DNA from: Candidatus Leptofilum gracile
GTDB lineage: Bacteria; Chloroflexota; Anaerolineae; Promineifilales; Promineifilaceae
NCBI GenBank assembly: GCA_016713825.1
Contig: JADJOJ010000012.1
Span: 372,001 to 436,000, forward strand
DNA length: 64,000 nt
Reading direction: 5' to 3'
Shown: positions 43,067 through 52,154 of the stretch, piece after piece
How positions within the stretch are numbered: position 1 is the first letter of the stretch
How the letters are laid out: each line of letters opens with the position of its first letter
Notes under the pieces: generated by a model
Told to the model about the DNA's origin: nothing
The model's input: only the letters and a program-made list of their open reading frames with translations
Databases searched by the model: none
Program-made: the position numbers and the translations under genes

Positions 43067-46000
43067 TTAGCTTTCGGCCGTTGCCGGGCTTACGAGCGTG
43101 AGCTGGTTTTGCAACCGGGAGACTTCCAGCATGTTCATGCGCAGCCGTTTAACAATGACGTGAATGACGCCATAGGCAATCTCGATCCGGTCATCCATCA
43201 GTTCATAAAATGATTCCTGATCCAATCGCAGCAGGCGCGTCTCGGCTACGGTGCGCACCGATGCCGCCCGTGGTTCAGCATCCAGCAGCGCCATTTCGCC
43301 AAACAGCTGCCTCGGCCCCAGCCGGTCCAGTATCGTCCCATCGCTGAACACCTCCACCCCGCCGCTGATGATGATGTACAAACTGTCGCCCCGCTCGCCG
43401 CGCTCAAAGATGGTGGTGTTAGCAGGGATGACCATTTCCTGTAGGCGCTCGGCCACCTCGACCAATATTTCATCCGGCGTTTCGCTAAACAAATCCACAA
43501 CCTTCAAAAACATCACTTTTTCAATTGTTACCAGCATCAACAGCTCTCCTTCGGGTGTTGGTGTGAGGCCAGATTGGTGCAGACCCCAAACGGCCGTTTC
43601 CCGTACCAATGGGTGGGAATCTGTGGCTGCATTTTGCAGCAGTGTCGGCGTGGTTGGGGCCAGCTCCTGCCAGGCAAAAAGGGCTACAGAGCGCAGCCAG
43701 GGGGTAAAGTAAGCGGGGGTGCCAGTGGCAATGGCCACCAGCCGCGCCACTGGGGGCAATGCCGGCTGTGGGAAAAAAGGCAGCAGTTGGGCCAGCCGCG
43801 TTTCTGGCGGGGCATCAGACAGCAGCGGCAGAAGCCCCGCGTACAGCTTGTGATCCACAATCAAATCCAGCAGTTCCAAAGCATAGGCGTGTTGTTCGGA
43901 GGCGGCAGCGCCGCCCGACCAACGGTTTAGCCCCAATACGTCGCGGGCCTTTGCCACTGCCACGGGGTCATAGCCCAGAGCCAACCAGGCGAACAAGCGC
44001 AGCCTTAGCCGCCCCAGGCTTTCTGCCAGCGCCGTGCGCACGGCAGCCACGCGCGCCGTTTCCGTCTGCGCCAAATCGACCAGCGCCGCCAGCAGCCAGG
44101 TTGCCTGCGCCAGCTCTGCCTGTATCTGGGCCACGGCTGTTGCTTCGCTGGCCTGGTATCCCACGGTTTGTAGCGCCAACAGCGCGTCTGTGCGCACAAA
44201 GTCATCGGGATAATCGAGCAGCGGCAGCAGGCCAGGTGTTGTCTCTGGCAGCCGCAGGCGGCTACAGGTACGCGCCAGTCGCACCATAACAGCGGGATTG
44301 GCCTGCGCTGGGGCCACTGACAGCGCCATTTGCAGCGCGGGCAGCGCATTTTTACGGCCGTTTGCCAGCGCCGCCGCCGCCGCACCACGTACCAACGGCC
44401 GTTCCAGGCAAGCAATCACCCGGGGCCAGAGGCGCGGTTGGTCTAGCTGCCCGGCCGCGTGCAGAGCCGCACGCTGTACGTGCGGGCTTTCATCGTCGAG
44501 CAGGCGCAAAATAGGACGAAAGACGCTTTGCAGGCCGCTTTCGCCAAGCACGTGGGCGGCAAAGATACGCTCCTCGGGCTGGGGCGAGCGCAGCAGCAGC
44601 GAGAGCAAATCCCCGGCTGCCAACACGCCTTCCAGCTCGCCGCTGCGCAGCAGACCAATCATCACTCCCTGACGCACTTCGGGAACGGCCGTATCCAGCA
44701 GCGCGTTGAGCTCCTCCGGCGTTTCTGGCGCTCCGCCCACGGCCAGCAGCACGCGCAGCGCCGCCCCCCGCAGCGGCGGATCTGTGGCCCGCGCTGCCAG
44801 TTGGCGCACAGCCGGCAGCGCCGCCCGCACCCCCAGCCGCTCAATCCGCGCCAGCACTTCCAACTGCACCACCGGCGAAGGATGGTCTAGCAGCGGGGGC
44901 AGGCGGGCCGGCAGCTGTTCGGGCTGAAGCTGCTGCCACACATCCAGCGCATAAATCACCGGGCCGGGTTCGCGATCTGCCAAACTGGCTTGTAGGATCG
45001 AGATTGCGATGGCATCGAGCTGAACCCGGTGATTGCCTTGCAGCACCCGGTCTTGCAGTGCCTGCTTCAGTTGCCGTGGATAGGCGTGCGACATGCGCCA
45101 CGCTGCCAGCAGCCACAACAGCATCAGCGGCAGCAGCACCGGCAGCAGCGCCTGTTGCCCTCCCCAGCGCAATACCAACAGCAGCAGCACCCCGCTAATG
45201 CCCGTGGCCGCTGGCCCCACCACGCCATCCATCAGGGTTTGCACCGTGGTGCGCTGCGCCAGCGGCAGTGGCTGGTAGAGCACCCCCGTAGCCACATAGT
45301 CAAGCGCACTCAAAATGCTCCCGGCAAAGTAAGCGATGCTGATAAAAACAAGCAGCAGCACCAGAGAGGTTCCCAGCAGGCCCAGGGCGGTATTTGCTAT
45401 TGCCAGAGAAAACAGTATGAACGGGCTGAGCAAGACCAGCCCTGGCACCCCGAAGCGGCTTAACAGGCGGCTGGTGCCCAGGGTTTCTACCAGCAGGCCG
45501 GTAAGGCTGACGCCTGCGCCAAATAGAGCGAGAAAGGTGGCCAACTGCGCTTCACCGGGAAAGACCGATTCGGCCCGGGCATAAAAAAGCAGCTCAATGA
45601 AGGTGTAGGCGATCATAAAAAAAAGGTAGCCAGCGATGATTTGCAGCACATAAGGGGTGCGCCAGATGGGGCGGCTGGAGGGGGAGACAGCGGGATTCGA
45701 CTGTTCGGGCTCGGCCTCTTGCCCAGGCAGCGCCAGCTGCGGCGCATAGCGGATGGCGATGACACGGCCGATTATGACCGATAACGCCATGCTGCCAATG
45801 GCCAGCCCGAGCAGGCTGGTTGTGCCCCAGAGCGAGATGAACGGCGGTGCCAGGACGCCGCCCAGCATGTACCCAATGGTGGCGGAGGCACCAATAAGGC
45901 CAAACAGCCGTTTTGCCTGCTGCAAATCAAAGAGGCGGCCGGCAATGTTCCAAAACGCGGTGTTTGCCAGGCTTTGGTAAACACCTTGCCAGATGGGGAG

Positions 46001-46348
46001 CGCGGCCAGCAGCCAGGTGGCGGAGCTGGATTGAACGGCCGTCCAGATAAGAGCAATAACTACCGCCACAACAACCCGACTGCCGAGCACCGTGGGCATC
46101 AGGCCAAAGCGGTTCCCGGCGCGCAGATAGAGAAAAGAGGCAATGATGCCAACGATGCTGATGCCGACGTAGATGAAGGGAATGGCTGTCGTGTTGAAGG
46201 TGGTGAGGAAGAGAGCGTAAGCGGCCGTCGCAAAAAAGCTGTCTGCCAGGAATGCAAAAACGGCAAAGAGCATGAGAAGCATAATCCGCTGCACTTCGCC
46301 AGTGCGAATGTTGAACAAGGCTGCTGCTTTTTCTTGAACCTGGTGCAT
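43067..46348 (-). CDS. NTT/MFS-like membrane domain fused to HEAT repeats and a cyclic-nucleotide-binding domain
   Basis: 1093 aa. Residues 1-430: about 12 hydrophobic segments resembling the ATP/ADP-translocase (Npt/AAA) and MFS fold (RIMLLMLFAVFAFLADSFFATAAYALFL opening). Residues about 440-900: HEAT/armadillo-type helical repeats (LLDHPSPVVQLEVLARIERLG, LLDDESPHVQRAALHAAGQL, LLDYPDDFVRTDALLALQ). Residues about 940-1080: cNMP-binding fold (VIPANTTIFERGERGDSLYIIISGGVEVFSDGTILDRLGPRQLFGEMALLDAEPRAASVRT). The PRAASV phosphate-cassette version suggests a ligand can bind. Related large proteins are annotated as nucleotide transporters with HEAT repeats; actual transport is untested. Confidence 0.82.
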   Translation of the reverse strand: MHQVQEKAAALFNIRTGEVQRIMLLMLFAVFAFLADSFFATAAYALFLTTFNTTAIPFIYVGISIVGIIASFLYLRAGNRFGLMPTVLGSRVVVAVVIALIWTAVQSSSATWLLAALPIWQGVYQSLANTAFWNIAGRLFDLQQAKRLFGLIGASATIGYMLGGVLAPPFISLWGTTSLLGLAIGSMALSVIIGRVIAIRYAPQLALPGQEAEPEQSNPAVSPSSRPIWRTPYVLQIIAGYLFFMIAYTFIELLFYARAESVFPGEAQLATFLALFGAGVSLTGLLVETLGTSRLLSRFGVPGLVLLSPFILFSLAIANTALGLLGTSLVLLLVFISIAYFAGSILSALDYVATGVLYQPLPLAQRTTVQTLMDGVVGPAATGISGVLLLLVLRWGGQQALLPVLLPLMLLWLLAAWRMSHAYPRQLKQALQDRVLQGNHRVQLDAIAISILQASLADREPGPVIYALDVWQQLQPEQLPARLPPLLDHPSPVVQLEVLARIERLGVRAALPAVRQLAARATDPPLRGAALRVLLAVGGAPETPEELNALLDTAVPEVRQGVMIGLLRSGELEGVLAAGDLLSLLLRSPQPEERIFAAHVLGESGLQSVFRPILRLLDDESPHVQRAALHAAGQLDQPRLWPRVIACLERPLVRGAAAAALANGRKNALPALQMALSVAPAQANPAVMVRLARTCSRLRLPETTPGLLPLLDYPDDFVRTDALLALQTVGYQASEATAVAQIQAELAQATWLLAALVDLAQTETARVAAVRTALAESLGRLRLRLFAWLALGYDPVAVAKARDVLGLNRWSGGAAASEQHAYALELLDLIVDHKLYAGLLPLLSDAPPETRLAQLLPFFPQPALPPVARLVAIATGTPAYFTPWLRSVALFAWQELAPTTPTLLQNAATDSHPLVRETAVWGLHQSGLTPTPEGELLMLVTIEKVMFLKVVDLFSETPDEILVEVAERLQEMVIPANTTIFERGERGDSLYIIISGGVEVFSDGTILDRLGPRQLFGEMALLDAEPRAASVRTVAETRLLRLDQESFYELMDDRIEIAYGVIHVIVKRLRMNMLEVSRLQNQLTLVSPATAES

Positions 46349-46396
46349 AAAGTCAGAAATTGTAACCGCATTGGATCAGTTCGCATAAAAAAATTG

Positions 46397-48628
46397 CTAC
46401 CGAAACTTTGTCAGCCGCATTCCGTTCAGCGTCACCAGCAGCGACGCCCCCATGTCGGCCAGGACGGCCAGCCACATCGTGCCAAAGCCGAACAGGACGG
46501 CGACTAAAAACGCCGCTTTGATGCCCAGGCTCAGGGCGACGTTGACGCGCACGGTACGCATTGCGGCCCGGCTGAGGCGAATGGCGAAGGGGAGCTTGCT
46601 CAAATCGTCGTGCATCAGGGCGATGTCGGCCGTTTCCATCGCCTGGTCTGTGCCCGCTGCCCCCATCGCAATGCCCACCGTGGCCGTGGCCAGGGCGGGG
46701 GCGTCGTTGATGCCGTCACCGATCATGGCCACACGGCCGTATTCCCCCAACAACTCCTCAATTTTGCCCACCTTCTCCTCCGGCAGCAGATTGGCAAACA
46801 CGCGGTCGATGCCCGTCTGCGCGGCGATGTTTTGCGCCGTGGCGGGGTTGTCGCCGGTGAGCATGGCGGTTTGGATATGGAGATCGTGGAGGTGGGAAAC
46901 GGCCGTTGCCGCATCCCCGCGCACCTGGTCCGCCACCGTCAGGTAGCCCAAATAATGCTCATCGGCTGTTACCAGCATGGCGGTTAGCCCGTCGGCCTCG
47001 GCGGCGGAGATGGCCTGGCAGTGGGCTTCGTGCGGCAGCTCTTTGAAGGCGCGATGGCTGCCAATCTTGACCTGCTGCCCGTTCACCGTGCCGGAAATGC
47101 CCGCGCCAATTTGGGCCTGCACGTTGCTCGCCGCCGGATACCGATTTTGCACATTTTGCCGCCCAGCGGCCTGGGCCACCGCCTGGGCCAACGGATGCTC
47201 GCTGGCTTGCTCAACCGCGTGGGTCAGCCCCAGCAAATCGTCGCACGCGGCACAGCTATTCCCCTGGCACTGCACCGATTGGAAATGGGTGACGGCTGGT
47301 TTGCCCTGCGTCAGCGTGCCCGTTTTGTCGAAGGCGACCAGCTTCACCTGGCTGAGCGCTTCCAAAAAGACGCCGCCCTTGATGAGGACGCCATTTTTGG
47401 CGGCGTTGCTCAGGGCGCTGACCAGACTGACAGGAATGCTAATCACCAAGGCGCAGGGGCAGGCGACCACCAGCAGCGCCAGCGCCCGGTACAGCCAGCC
47501 GTTGGTCGGCGTGGCGGGGTCGATGAACGGCTGCTGCCAGACGAGCGGGGGCACAACGGCCACCAGCGCGGCCAAAATCACGACGGCGGGGGTGTAAATT
47601 CGGGCAAAGCGGTCGATGAACCGCTGGGCCGGGGCGCGTCGCTCCTGCGCCTCTTCCACCAGCTTGATGAGGCGGCTGATGGTGCTGTCGGCGGCCAGAT
47701 GGGTGACGCCCAGATGCAGCACGCCCGCGCCGTTGATGCTGCTGGCAAAGACGGTGTCGCCCGGCTGCCGCGCAATCGGGGCGCTTTCCCCGGTGATGGT
47801 GGCTTGGTCTACGGTGGAGCTGCCGCTGAGGATACGGCCGTCTACCGGCACCCTTTCTCCCGGCTTCACAATCACTGTTTCGCCCAACTTCACCGCTTCA
47901 ACGGGCACTTTATGTGGCTCGATGCCGCAAAACGGACATTCCCCTTGCGTGTAGCCATTTTGGCCGAGATGCTCCTGACAATCCATACAGGGTCGCATTA
48001 CGGTGGCGGTTTGGGGCGAGACGCGCATCAGGCTGCGAATGCTGCTGCGGGCGCGAACGGCCGTATACCCTTCCAGCGCCTCGCCAATGGCAAACAGCAC
48101 CATCACTAGTCCCGCTTCGGTGTACGCGCCGATGAACAGGGCCCCGACGGCGGCAATCGTCATGAGGGCGTTGATGGTGAGTTCGCGGTTGATGCGCAGG
48201 GAGCGCCAGCCGCTGCGGGCGATGGGCCAGCCCGCCAGCGCCAGCGCCGCTACGGAAGCCAGGTTGAGCAGGGGATGTTCCCAGCCGAGCATGGGCAGCA
48301 GTTCGTTGAAGAGCAGGCTGGGCAAAATGAGCAGCGCCCCGACCAGGGCCAGCCGGGTTTCTTGTCGCTGGCGCATGAACTGCCAGAAGTTGAGCGGTTC
48401 GGCCGTTTCCACTTTTTCATTTGGAGAGGCGACGTCGTAGCCGAGTTCCTGAATGCGCTGGATGATGGTTTGGGGAACGGCCGTTCCCGACACGCGCAAT
48501 GTTTCTGTCGTAAAATTTAGCTGGCACAGCTCCACGCCATCCAGCCTGGCCACGCCATTTTCCACCGTCTGCGCACAGCTGGCGCAATCCATGCCGGTGA
48601 CGCGAAAGGTATGTTGGGTGTTTGTCAT
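46397..48628 (-). CDS. P1B-type heavy-metal-transporting ATPase (Zn/Cd/Pb class) with zinc-ribbon-like insertion
   Basis: 743 aa from the ATG at 48628 (GGAG 8 nt upstream); the 33 codons upstream in frame are translated repeat. HMA domain GMDCASC (C15, C18), CPC metal-translocation motif (390-392), phosphorylated D434 in DKTGTLTQG, and the GDGINDAPAL hinge. Between the second membrane pair and the actuator TGES loop there is an insertion with two CxxC pairs (C214, C217, C231, C234: CMDC...CPFC), which is not part of standard P1B ATPases. The N-domain also has CQGNSCAAC. It exports divalent heavy metals. Probably controlled by the MerR-type gene upstream on the same strand. Confidence 0.9.
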   Translation of the reverse strand: MTNTQHTFRVTGMDCASCAQTVENGVARLDGVELCQLNFTTETLRVSGTAVPQTIIQRIQELGYDVASPNEKVETAEPLNFWQFMRQRQETRLALVGALLILPSLLFNELLPMLGWEHPLLNLASVAALALAGWPIARSGWRSLRINRELTINALMTIAAVGALFIGAYTEAGLVMVLFAIGEALEGYTAVRARSSIRSLMRVSPQTATVMRPCMDCQEHLGQNGYTQGECPFCGIEPHKVPVEAVKLGETVIVKPGERVPVDGRILSGSSTVDQATITGESAPIARQPGDTVFASSINGAGVLHLGVTHLAADSTISRLIKLVEEAQERRAPAQRFIDRFARIYTPAVVILAALVAVVPPLVWQQPFIDPATPTNGWLYRALALLVVACPCALVISIPVSLVSALSNAAKNGVLIKGGVFLEALSQVKLVAFDKTGTLTQGKPAVTHFQSVQCQGNSCAACDDLLGLTHAVEQASEHPLAQAVAQAAGRQNVQNRYPAASNVQAQIGAGISGTVNGQQVKIGSHRAFKELPHEAHCQAISAAEADGLTAMLVTADEHYLGYLTVADQVRGDAATAVSHLHDLHIQTAMLTGDNPATAQNIAAQTGIDRVFANLLPEEKVGKIEELLGEYGRVAMIGDGINDAPALATATVGIAMGAAGTDQAMETADIALMHDDLSKLPFAIRLSRAAMRTVRVNVALSLGIKAAFLVAVLFGFGTMWLAVLADMGASLLVTLNGMRLTKFR

Positions 48629-48650
48629 GAATGAATCTCCAAAATTTTTG

Positions 48651-48716
48651 TGGCAAGTCGCAAGCGGCAAGTTGCAGGTCTGCAATCCACTTGCCACCTG
48701 CCACTTCTTACATTCA
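48651..48716. repeat. Intergenic inverted heptamer array (GGCAAGT type)
   Basis: GGCAAGTCGCAAGCGGCAAG on the left and CCACTTGCCACCTGCCAC on the right, with TTGCAGGTCTGCAA in the middle. Lies between merR and the metal ATPase. Confidence 0.7.
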
Positions 48717-48789
48717 GGATAATACACCTTAAAGTCGGGTTGAATGTCAAGCGCCAGTTTTTCCTGAACGTGCCAACTAAAAAAACAGG

Positions 48790-48855
48790 ACGCAGATTAA
48801 CGCGGATGACGCGGATAAGAAGAAAAAAATCTGCGTTATCTGCGTTTATCCGCGT
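48790..48855. repeat. Intergenic inverted array (GCGGATAAC / ATCTGCGTT type)
   Basis: ACGCAGATTAACGCGGATGACGCGGATAAG, loop AAGAAAAAA, ATCTGCGTTATCTGCGTTTATCCGCGT. Unit length is about 9 nt. The TAA stop of the merR frame is inside it. Confidence 0.8.
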
Positions 48856-49621
48856 TCCATTTGCTTTTCAGATTCTAGGGCTAGAAACAATCGTGCCAAA
48901 ATGAAGGCGCTGTCGCCGCTGGCGATGAGGAGGAAGCCGTCGTCGTTGTGGAAAAATTCGGGGGCGGCGTTGGGGTGCAGGGCGCAGTTGGCTTCCAGCT
49001 GGGTGAGCTGGCGCAGGGCATCGCCAATGGCCGGGTCGTCGCTGACGACGAGGATGTGGTAGGCGTCGTTTTCTTGCCAGACGTGAACGTGCTGGCCGCG
49101 CAGGGTGTTGAGGAGTTGGTGACCAACGGCCGTATTCAACACACAGCCGCCGTAATGCCCCAACCAATCCAGCAGGGTGCTGGCTGGCGTTTGCGCCGCT
49201 GGATGGGAACAAAGTCGCGCCAGCAATTCGCTAATCTGCTCCTGGTGCAGCGGCGATTGGCGCGACTGCACATCCTGCAAAAACAGGTCCAGCTCGTGGC
49301 GCAGCACCAGCAGTTCGGTGAGCTGCTTTTCCAGGGCGATGAACCGGTTTTCGGCCAGCTCGCTCAGCGTGTCGCTGCCAATGGTGCCCTCGTCCCAGCC
49401 AGCCAGCAGCGTGCGGATGTCTGCCAGGGAGAAGCCCAGCCGCTGGGCGCGCTGGATGAGGTGGAGTCGTTCGGCCGTTTGGGGTTGGTAAAGCCGGTAG
49501 CCAGAGGGGAACGGCCGTTTGGCTGCAACAGCCCTTCTTTCTCGTAGTAGCGCAGGGTGGATGGCGGCATCTGGGCCAGCTTGCCCAACTGGCCAATGGT
49601 GAGCAGCGTTTCTTGCGTCAT
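48846..49621 (-). pseudogene. MerR-family regulator gene with a single-base frame disruption
   Basis: The first frame (ATG 49621) gives LLTIGQLGKLAQMPPSTLRYYEKEGLLQPNGR, the MerR winged-helix start. The second frame continues directly as SGYRLYQPQTAERLHLIQRA, the rest of the DNA-binding domain, then FSLADIRTLLAGW, a coiled-coil dimer helix and a 110-residue C-terminal domain ending at 48846. The break is in AACGGCCGTTCCCCTCTGG (about 49498-49516): one base too few, easily restored by CGTTTCCCC giving RFPSGYR. If restored the protein has about 258 aa. The C-terminal domain lacks the usual metal-binding cysteines. Metal response is suggested by the downstream ATPase gene only. Confidence 0.78.
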
Positions 49622-49679
49622 GCGCCCATGTTTACCGCATAATCAGCAAGTTGGCGAATGCAGGTACCAGAATGTGCTG

Positions 49680-50075
49680 TCAGGAAAAATGTGCTTGCAC
49701 AATTTCTTCAAGCAGGGTTGCCGTAAGCGGCTTGTTGATAAACCCTTTCATTTGCGGAAAGCCTGTGGCCCGCTCTTTGTCTATGGGGCTTAAAGAAGTT
49801 GTGAGCATCATCAAGATAACCTGCGATTGGTTGTCGAAATTTTCTGCGACAAACTGCTGCATAAATTCAAACCCGTCCATACGCGGCATGTTGATGTCTA
49901 GAAAAATTAAATCGACAGGAGCATTTTGCGGGTTGGTCAGGTAGGCCAGCGCTTCCTCTGCGTATTGAAATACCAAGATCTTCCCAGAAAAGCCAGCTTC
50001 TTTGAGAATCAAGGTATGGAAATAATTGTCTGCCTTGTTGTCATCAATCAGCATAATTGCTTTGAGATTTTTCAT
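49680..50075 (-). CDS. Single-domain response regulator (CheY/Rcp1-like)
   Basis: 131 aa from the ATG at 50075 (GGGGGTAG upstream). Acidic pair in IDDNKAD, phospho-acceptor D in IFLDINMPRMDGFEF, T in LTTSLSP and K in INKPL. No output domain. The IDDN..DN/..FLDINMPRMDG form is typical of Rcp1-like regulators that take phosphate from hybrid or phytochrome kinases. No kinase is adjacent. Confidence 0.88.
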   Translation of the reverse strand: MKNLKAIMLIDDNKADNYFHTLILKEAGFSGKILVFQYAEEALAYLTNPQNAPVDLIFLDINMPRMDGFEFMQQFVAENFDNQSQVILMMLTTSLSPIDKERATGFPQMKGFINKPLTATLLEEIVQAHFS

Positions 50076-50532
50076 TGTGGTACTACCCCCGTTTAGTTGT
50101 CGTTGAGTAATTTTGGAAACACCGAACAACAATCTCATTATAACCTGCTCTTAGAACTAAAATCCATAGTAACTGAAGTAGTCAATCATGCCTTGAACAA
50201 AATTTCACCGCAAAGGCCACAAAGAGCGCAAAGTTTTACGCTTTAATCTTTGCGTTCTTCGTGAAAAGTTGAACCGCCATTGCAAAAGTGGCGTTGGAAA
50301 GGCGATCCGCTTATACTGGCAGTTCGTGTCTGTGCCGGTAACGCGGCACAGCGTCATTATTGAAGTAAGCACCAAACTGAGAACTTTGGCTCTTTGGGAA
50401 ATCGCGGGGTGTTAACACAACGAGGCGTAAAGTGTGGTATGTCACCAGAGGTGCATCATGCTTCACGGCAAGCCCGATGAAATCCTGAAGACCCAGAACT
50501 TTGAGCTCAGCGCGTTCAAGGAGCATTTTTTC
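50076..50532. other. Divergent noncoding region with hairpin and long leader of the helicase gene
   Basis: 457 nt. At 50207-50265 there is an inverted element (AAGAGCGCAAAG ... CTTTGCGTTCTTCG) of the same style as the other intergenic arrays. TATACT at 50312-50317 could be the -10 of the helicase gene; the leader would then be about 205 nt, long enough for RNA control as known for cold-responsive DEAD-box genes. A 25-codon in-frame extension of the helicase (ATG 50458 with GAGGTG) is possible but less likely than the GTG at 50533. Confidence 0.45.
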
Positions 50533-51816
50533 GTGAGTTTTTCGCAATTTTCGCTTGACTCCCGCTTAGAAGCGGGCATCAAAGATATGGGCTATACCGA
50601 GCCTACCCCCATTCAAAAACAAGCCATCCCGCATGTATTGGCTGAGTCAGATTTATTAGGATTGGCGCAAACGGGCACGGGGAAAACGGCCGCTTTCATG
50701 TTACCTATTTTGCAGCGTCTCATCCGTGGGCCGCTGCGCCAGGTGCGGGTCCTTATTGTTGCACCTACCCGTGAATTGGCAGAACAGATTCATCAAACGG
50801 CTGTTGACCTGGGCAAATACACCAAAATCCGCAGCACCACTGTCTATGGCGGCGTCGGCAAAAAAGCGCAAATCGATGCCTTGCGCCACGGCGCAGAAAT
50901 TGTGGTCGCCTGCCCCGGTCGCTTGCTCGATTTGGCTGGAGAAAAGCATATCGACCTGGCCAAAGTAGAGGTGCTGGTGCTGGATGAGGCAGATCGCATG
51001 TGCGATATGGGCTTTTTACCCGACATCCGCCGCATTCTCAAACTGGTGCCAAACCGGCAGCAAACCCTCTTCTTTTCTGCCACCATGCCCGACGATATTC
51101 GTGATTTGTCCGACAACATTCTCAATAACCCGGTCACGGTGCAAATTGGGCAAATCGCTCCAGCCAAAACAGTATCCCACGCGCTATACCCGGTGCCCAG
51201 CGATATGAAGAAAAATTTACTCTTTACCATGCTGGATGAGATGGCCACGGGGCGCGTACTTGTCTTTACCCGCACCAAACGGCGCGCCCGCTTTTTAGCG
51301 CGCGATCTGGCCAAGAAGGGGTACAAAGCCGAAGAATTGCAGGGCAACATGTCGCAAAATCGGCGGCAAAATGCAATTGACGGCTTCCGCAGCGGCAAGT
51401 ATGACATCCTGGTAGCCACCGACATTGCCGCCCGGGGCATCGACGTGGCCGAGATTTCGCACGTGATCAACTTCGACATGCCGGATACCGTGGATGCGTA
51501 TACACATAGAATCGGCCGTACCGGTCGGGCGGCGGAAGAGGGCGATGCCTTCACCTTCGCCACGGACGAAGATGCGGCGATGGTGCGCGACATTGAGCGG
51601 GTGCTGAAGCTGCGCTTAGAGCGGCGGCATTGGCCAGATTTTGACTACGGCGATTTTGAACCGCAAAAAGCGCTGCCAGTCGTGCAAAATCAGCGGCCTG
51701 CACGGCAGGATGGCGGCAAATCGAATAGCAACTACTCTAGGCGAGCGGGCGACAGGCGCGGCTCGCCGGGAAGGCGGCCGCAAGGCGGTCGCTCGCAAAA
51801 TCGACAAAGCTCGTAG
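50533..51816 (+). CDS. DEAD-box ATP-dependent RNA helicase
   Basis: 427 aa from the GTG at 50533 (AAGGAG 9 nt upstream), giving the usual start VSFSQFSLDSRLEAGIKDMGYTEPTPIQKQ (Q motif). Motif I AQTGTGKT (45-52), Ia APTREL, DEAD at 151-154, SAT at 182-184, and motif VI HRIGRTGR. The C-terminus is short, basic and G/R/S-rich, an RNA-contact tail. Likely involved in ribosome assembly or RNA turnover. Confidence 0.92.
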   Translation: MSFSQFSLDSRLEAGIKDMGYTEPTPIQKQAIPHVLAESDLLGLAQTGTGKTAAFMLPILQRLIRGPLRQVRVLIVAPTRELAEQIHQTAVDLGKYTKIRSTTVYGGVGKKAQIDALRHGAEIVVACPGRLLDLAGEKHIDLAKVEVLVLDEADRMCDMGFLPDIRRILKLVPNRQQTLFFSATMPDDIRDLSDNILNNPVTVQIGQIAPAKTVSHALYPVPSDMKKNLLFTMLDEMATGRVLVFTRTKRRARFLARDLAKKGYKAEELQGNMSQNRRQNAIDGFRSGKYDILVATDIAARGIDVAEISHVINFDMPDTVDAYTHRIGRTGRAAEEGDAFTFATDEDAAMVRDIERVLKLRLERRHWPDFDYGDFEPQKALPVVQNQRPARQDGGKSNSNYSRRAGDRRGSPGRRPQGGRSQNRQSS

Positions 51817-52154
51817 GGACCTTTCTTTCGGGGGTTATTGCAGCCAGTGGAACCCACGGCGCTGGTGTAGAAGCAGCACCAGCGCCAACAGCACCAAATC
51901 CAGCAGCAGGGTAAGAAAATCGAACAGACCAAACTGGTCCGTGAAGGTCAAAATGATGTTCACTGTGGTGTGTGCTGTGTGCCCGCAGCCAGAAACGGCC
52001 GTTGTAATGCATTTTGTAATTTTGGTGCGGTACACAGTAAGTTGTGTAGTTTAGAATAAGTCGTGCCCATTCTTCACTTTTTCCGCATTCTGTTTAGAAA
52101 AAAACTTACAATTGAATAACCGTGCCTTGTGTTTCCTAATAGGAGAACAACCTG
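51817..52154. other. Gap between the helicase and the secreted propeller gene
   Basis: 338 nt. A 42-codon minus-strand frame from GTG 51963 to 51835 encodes a hydrophobic stretch (FDFLTLLLDLVLLALVLLL) and could be a small membrane peptide, but no ribosome-binding site is visible and I do not call it. One octamer is at 51993. Nothing else is recognised. Confidence 0.4.

Noticed and set aside
49490..49520. Programmed frameshift in merR
   Set aside because: No slippery heptamer or downstream structure; a single missing base next to an octamer is simpler.
51835..51963. 42-codon hydrophobic frame after the helicase
   Set aside because: GTG start without ribosome-binding site; hydrophobic leucine runs arise easily opposite CAG-rich sequence.
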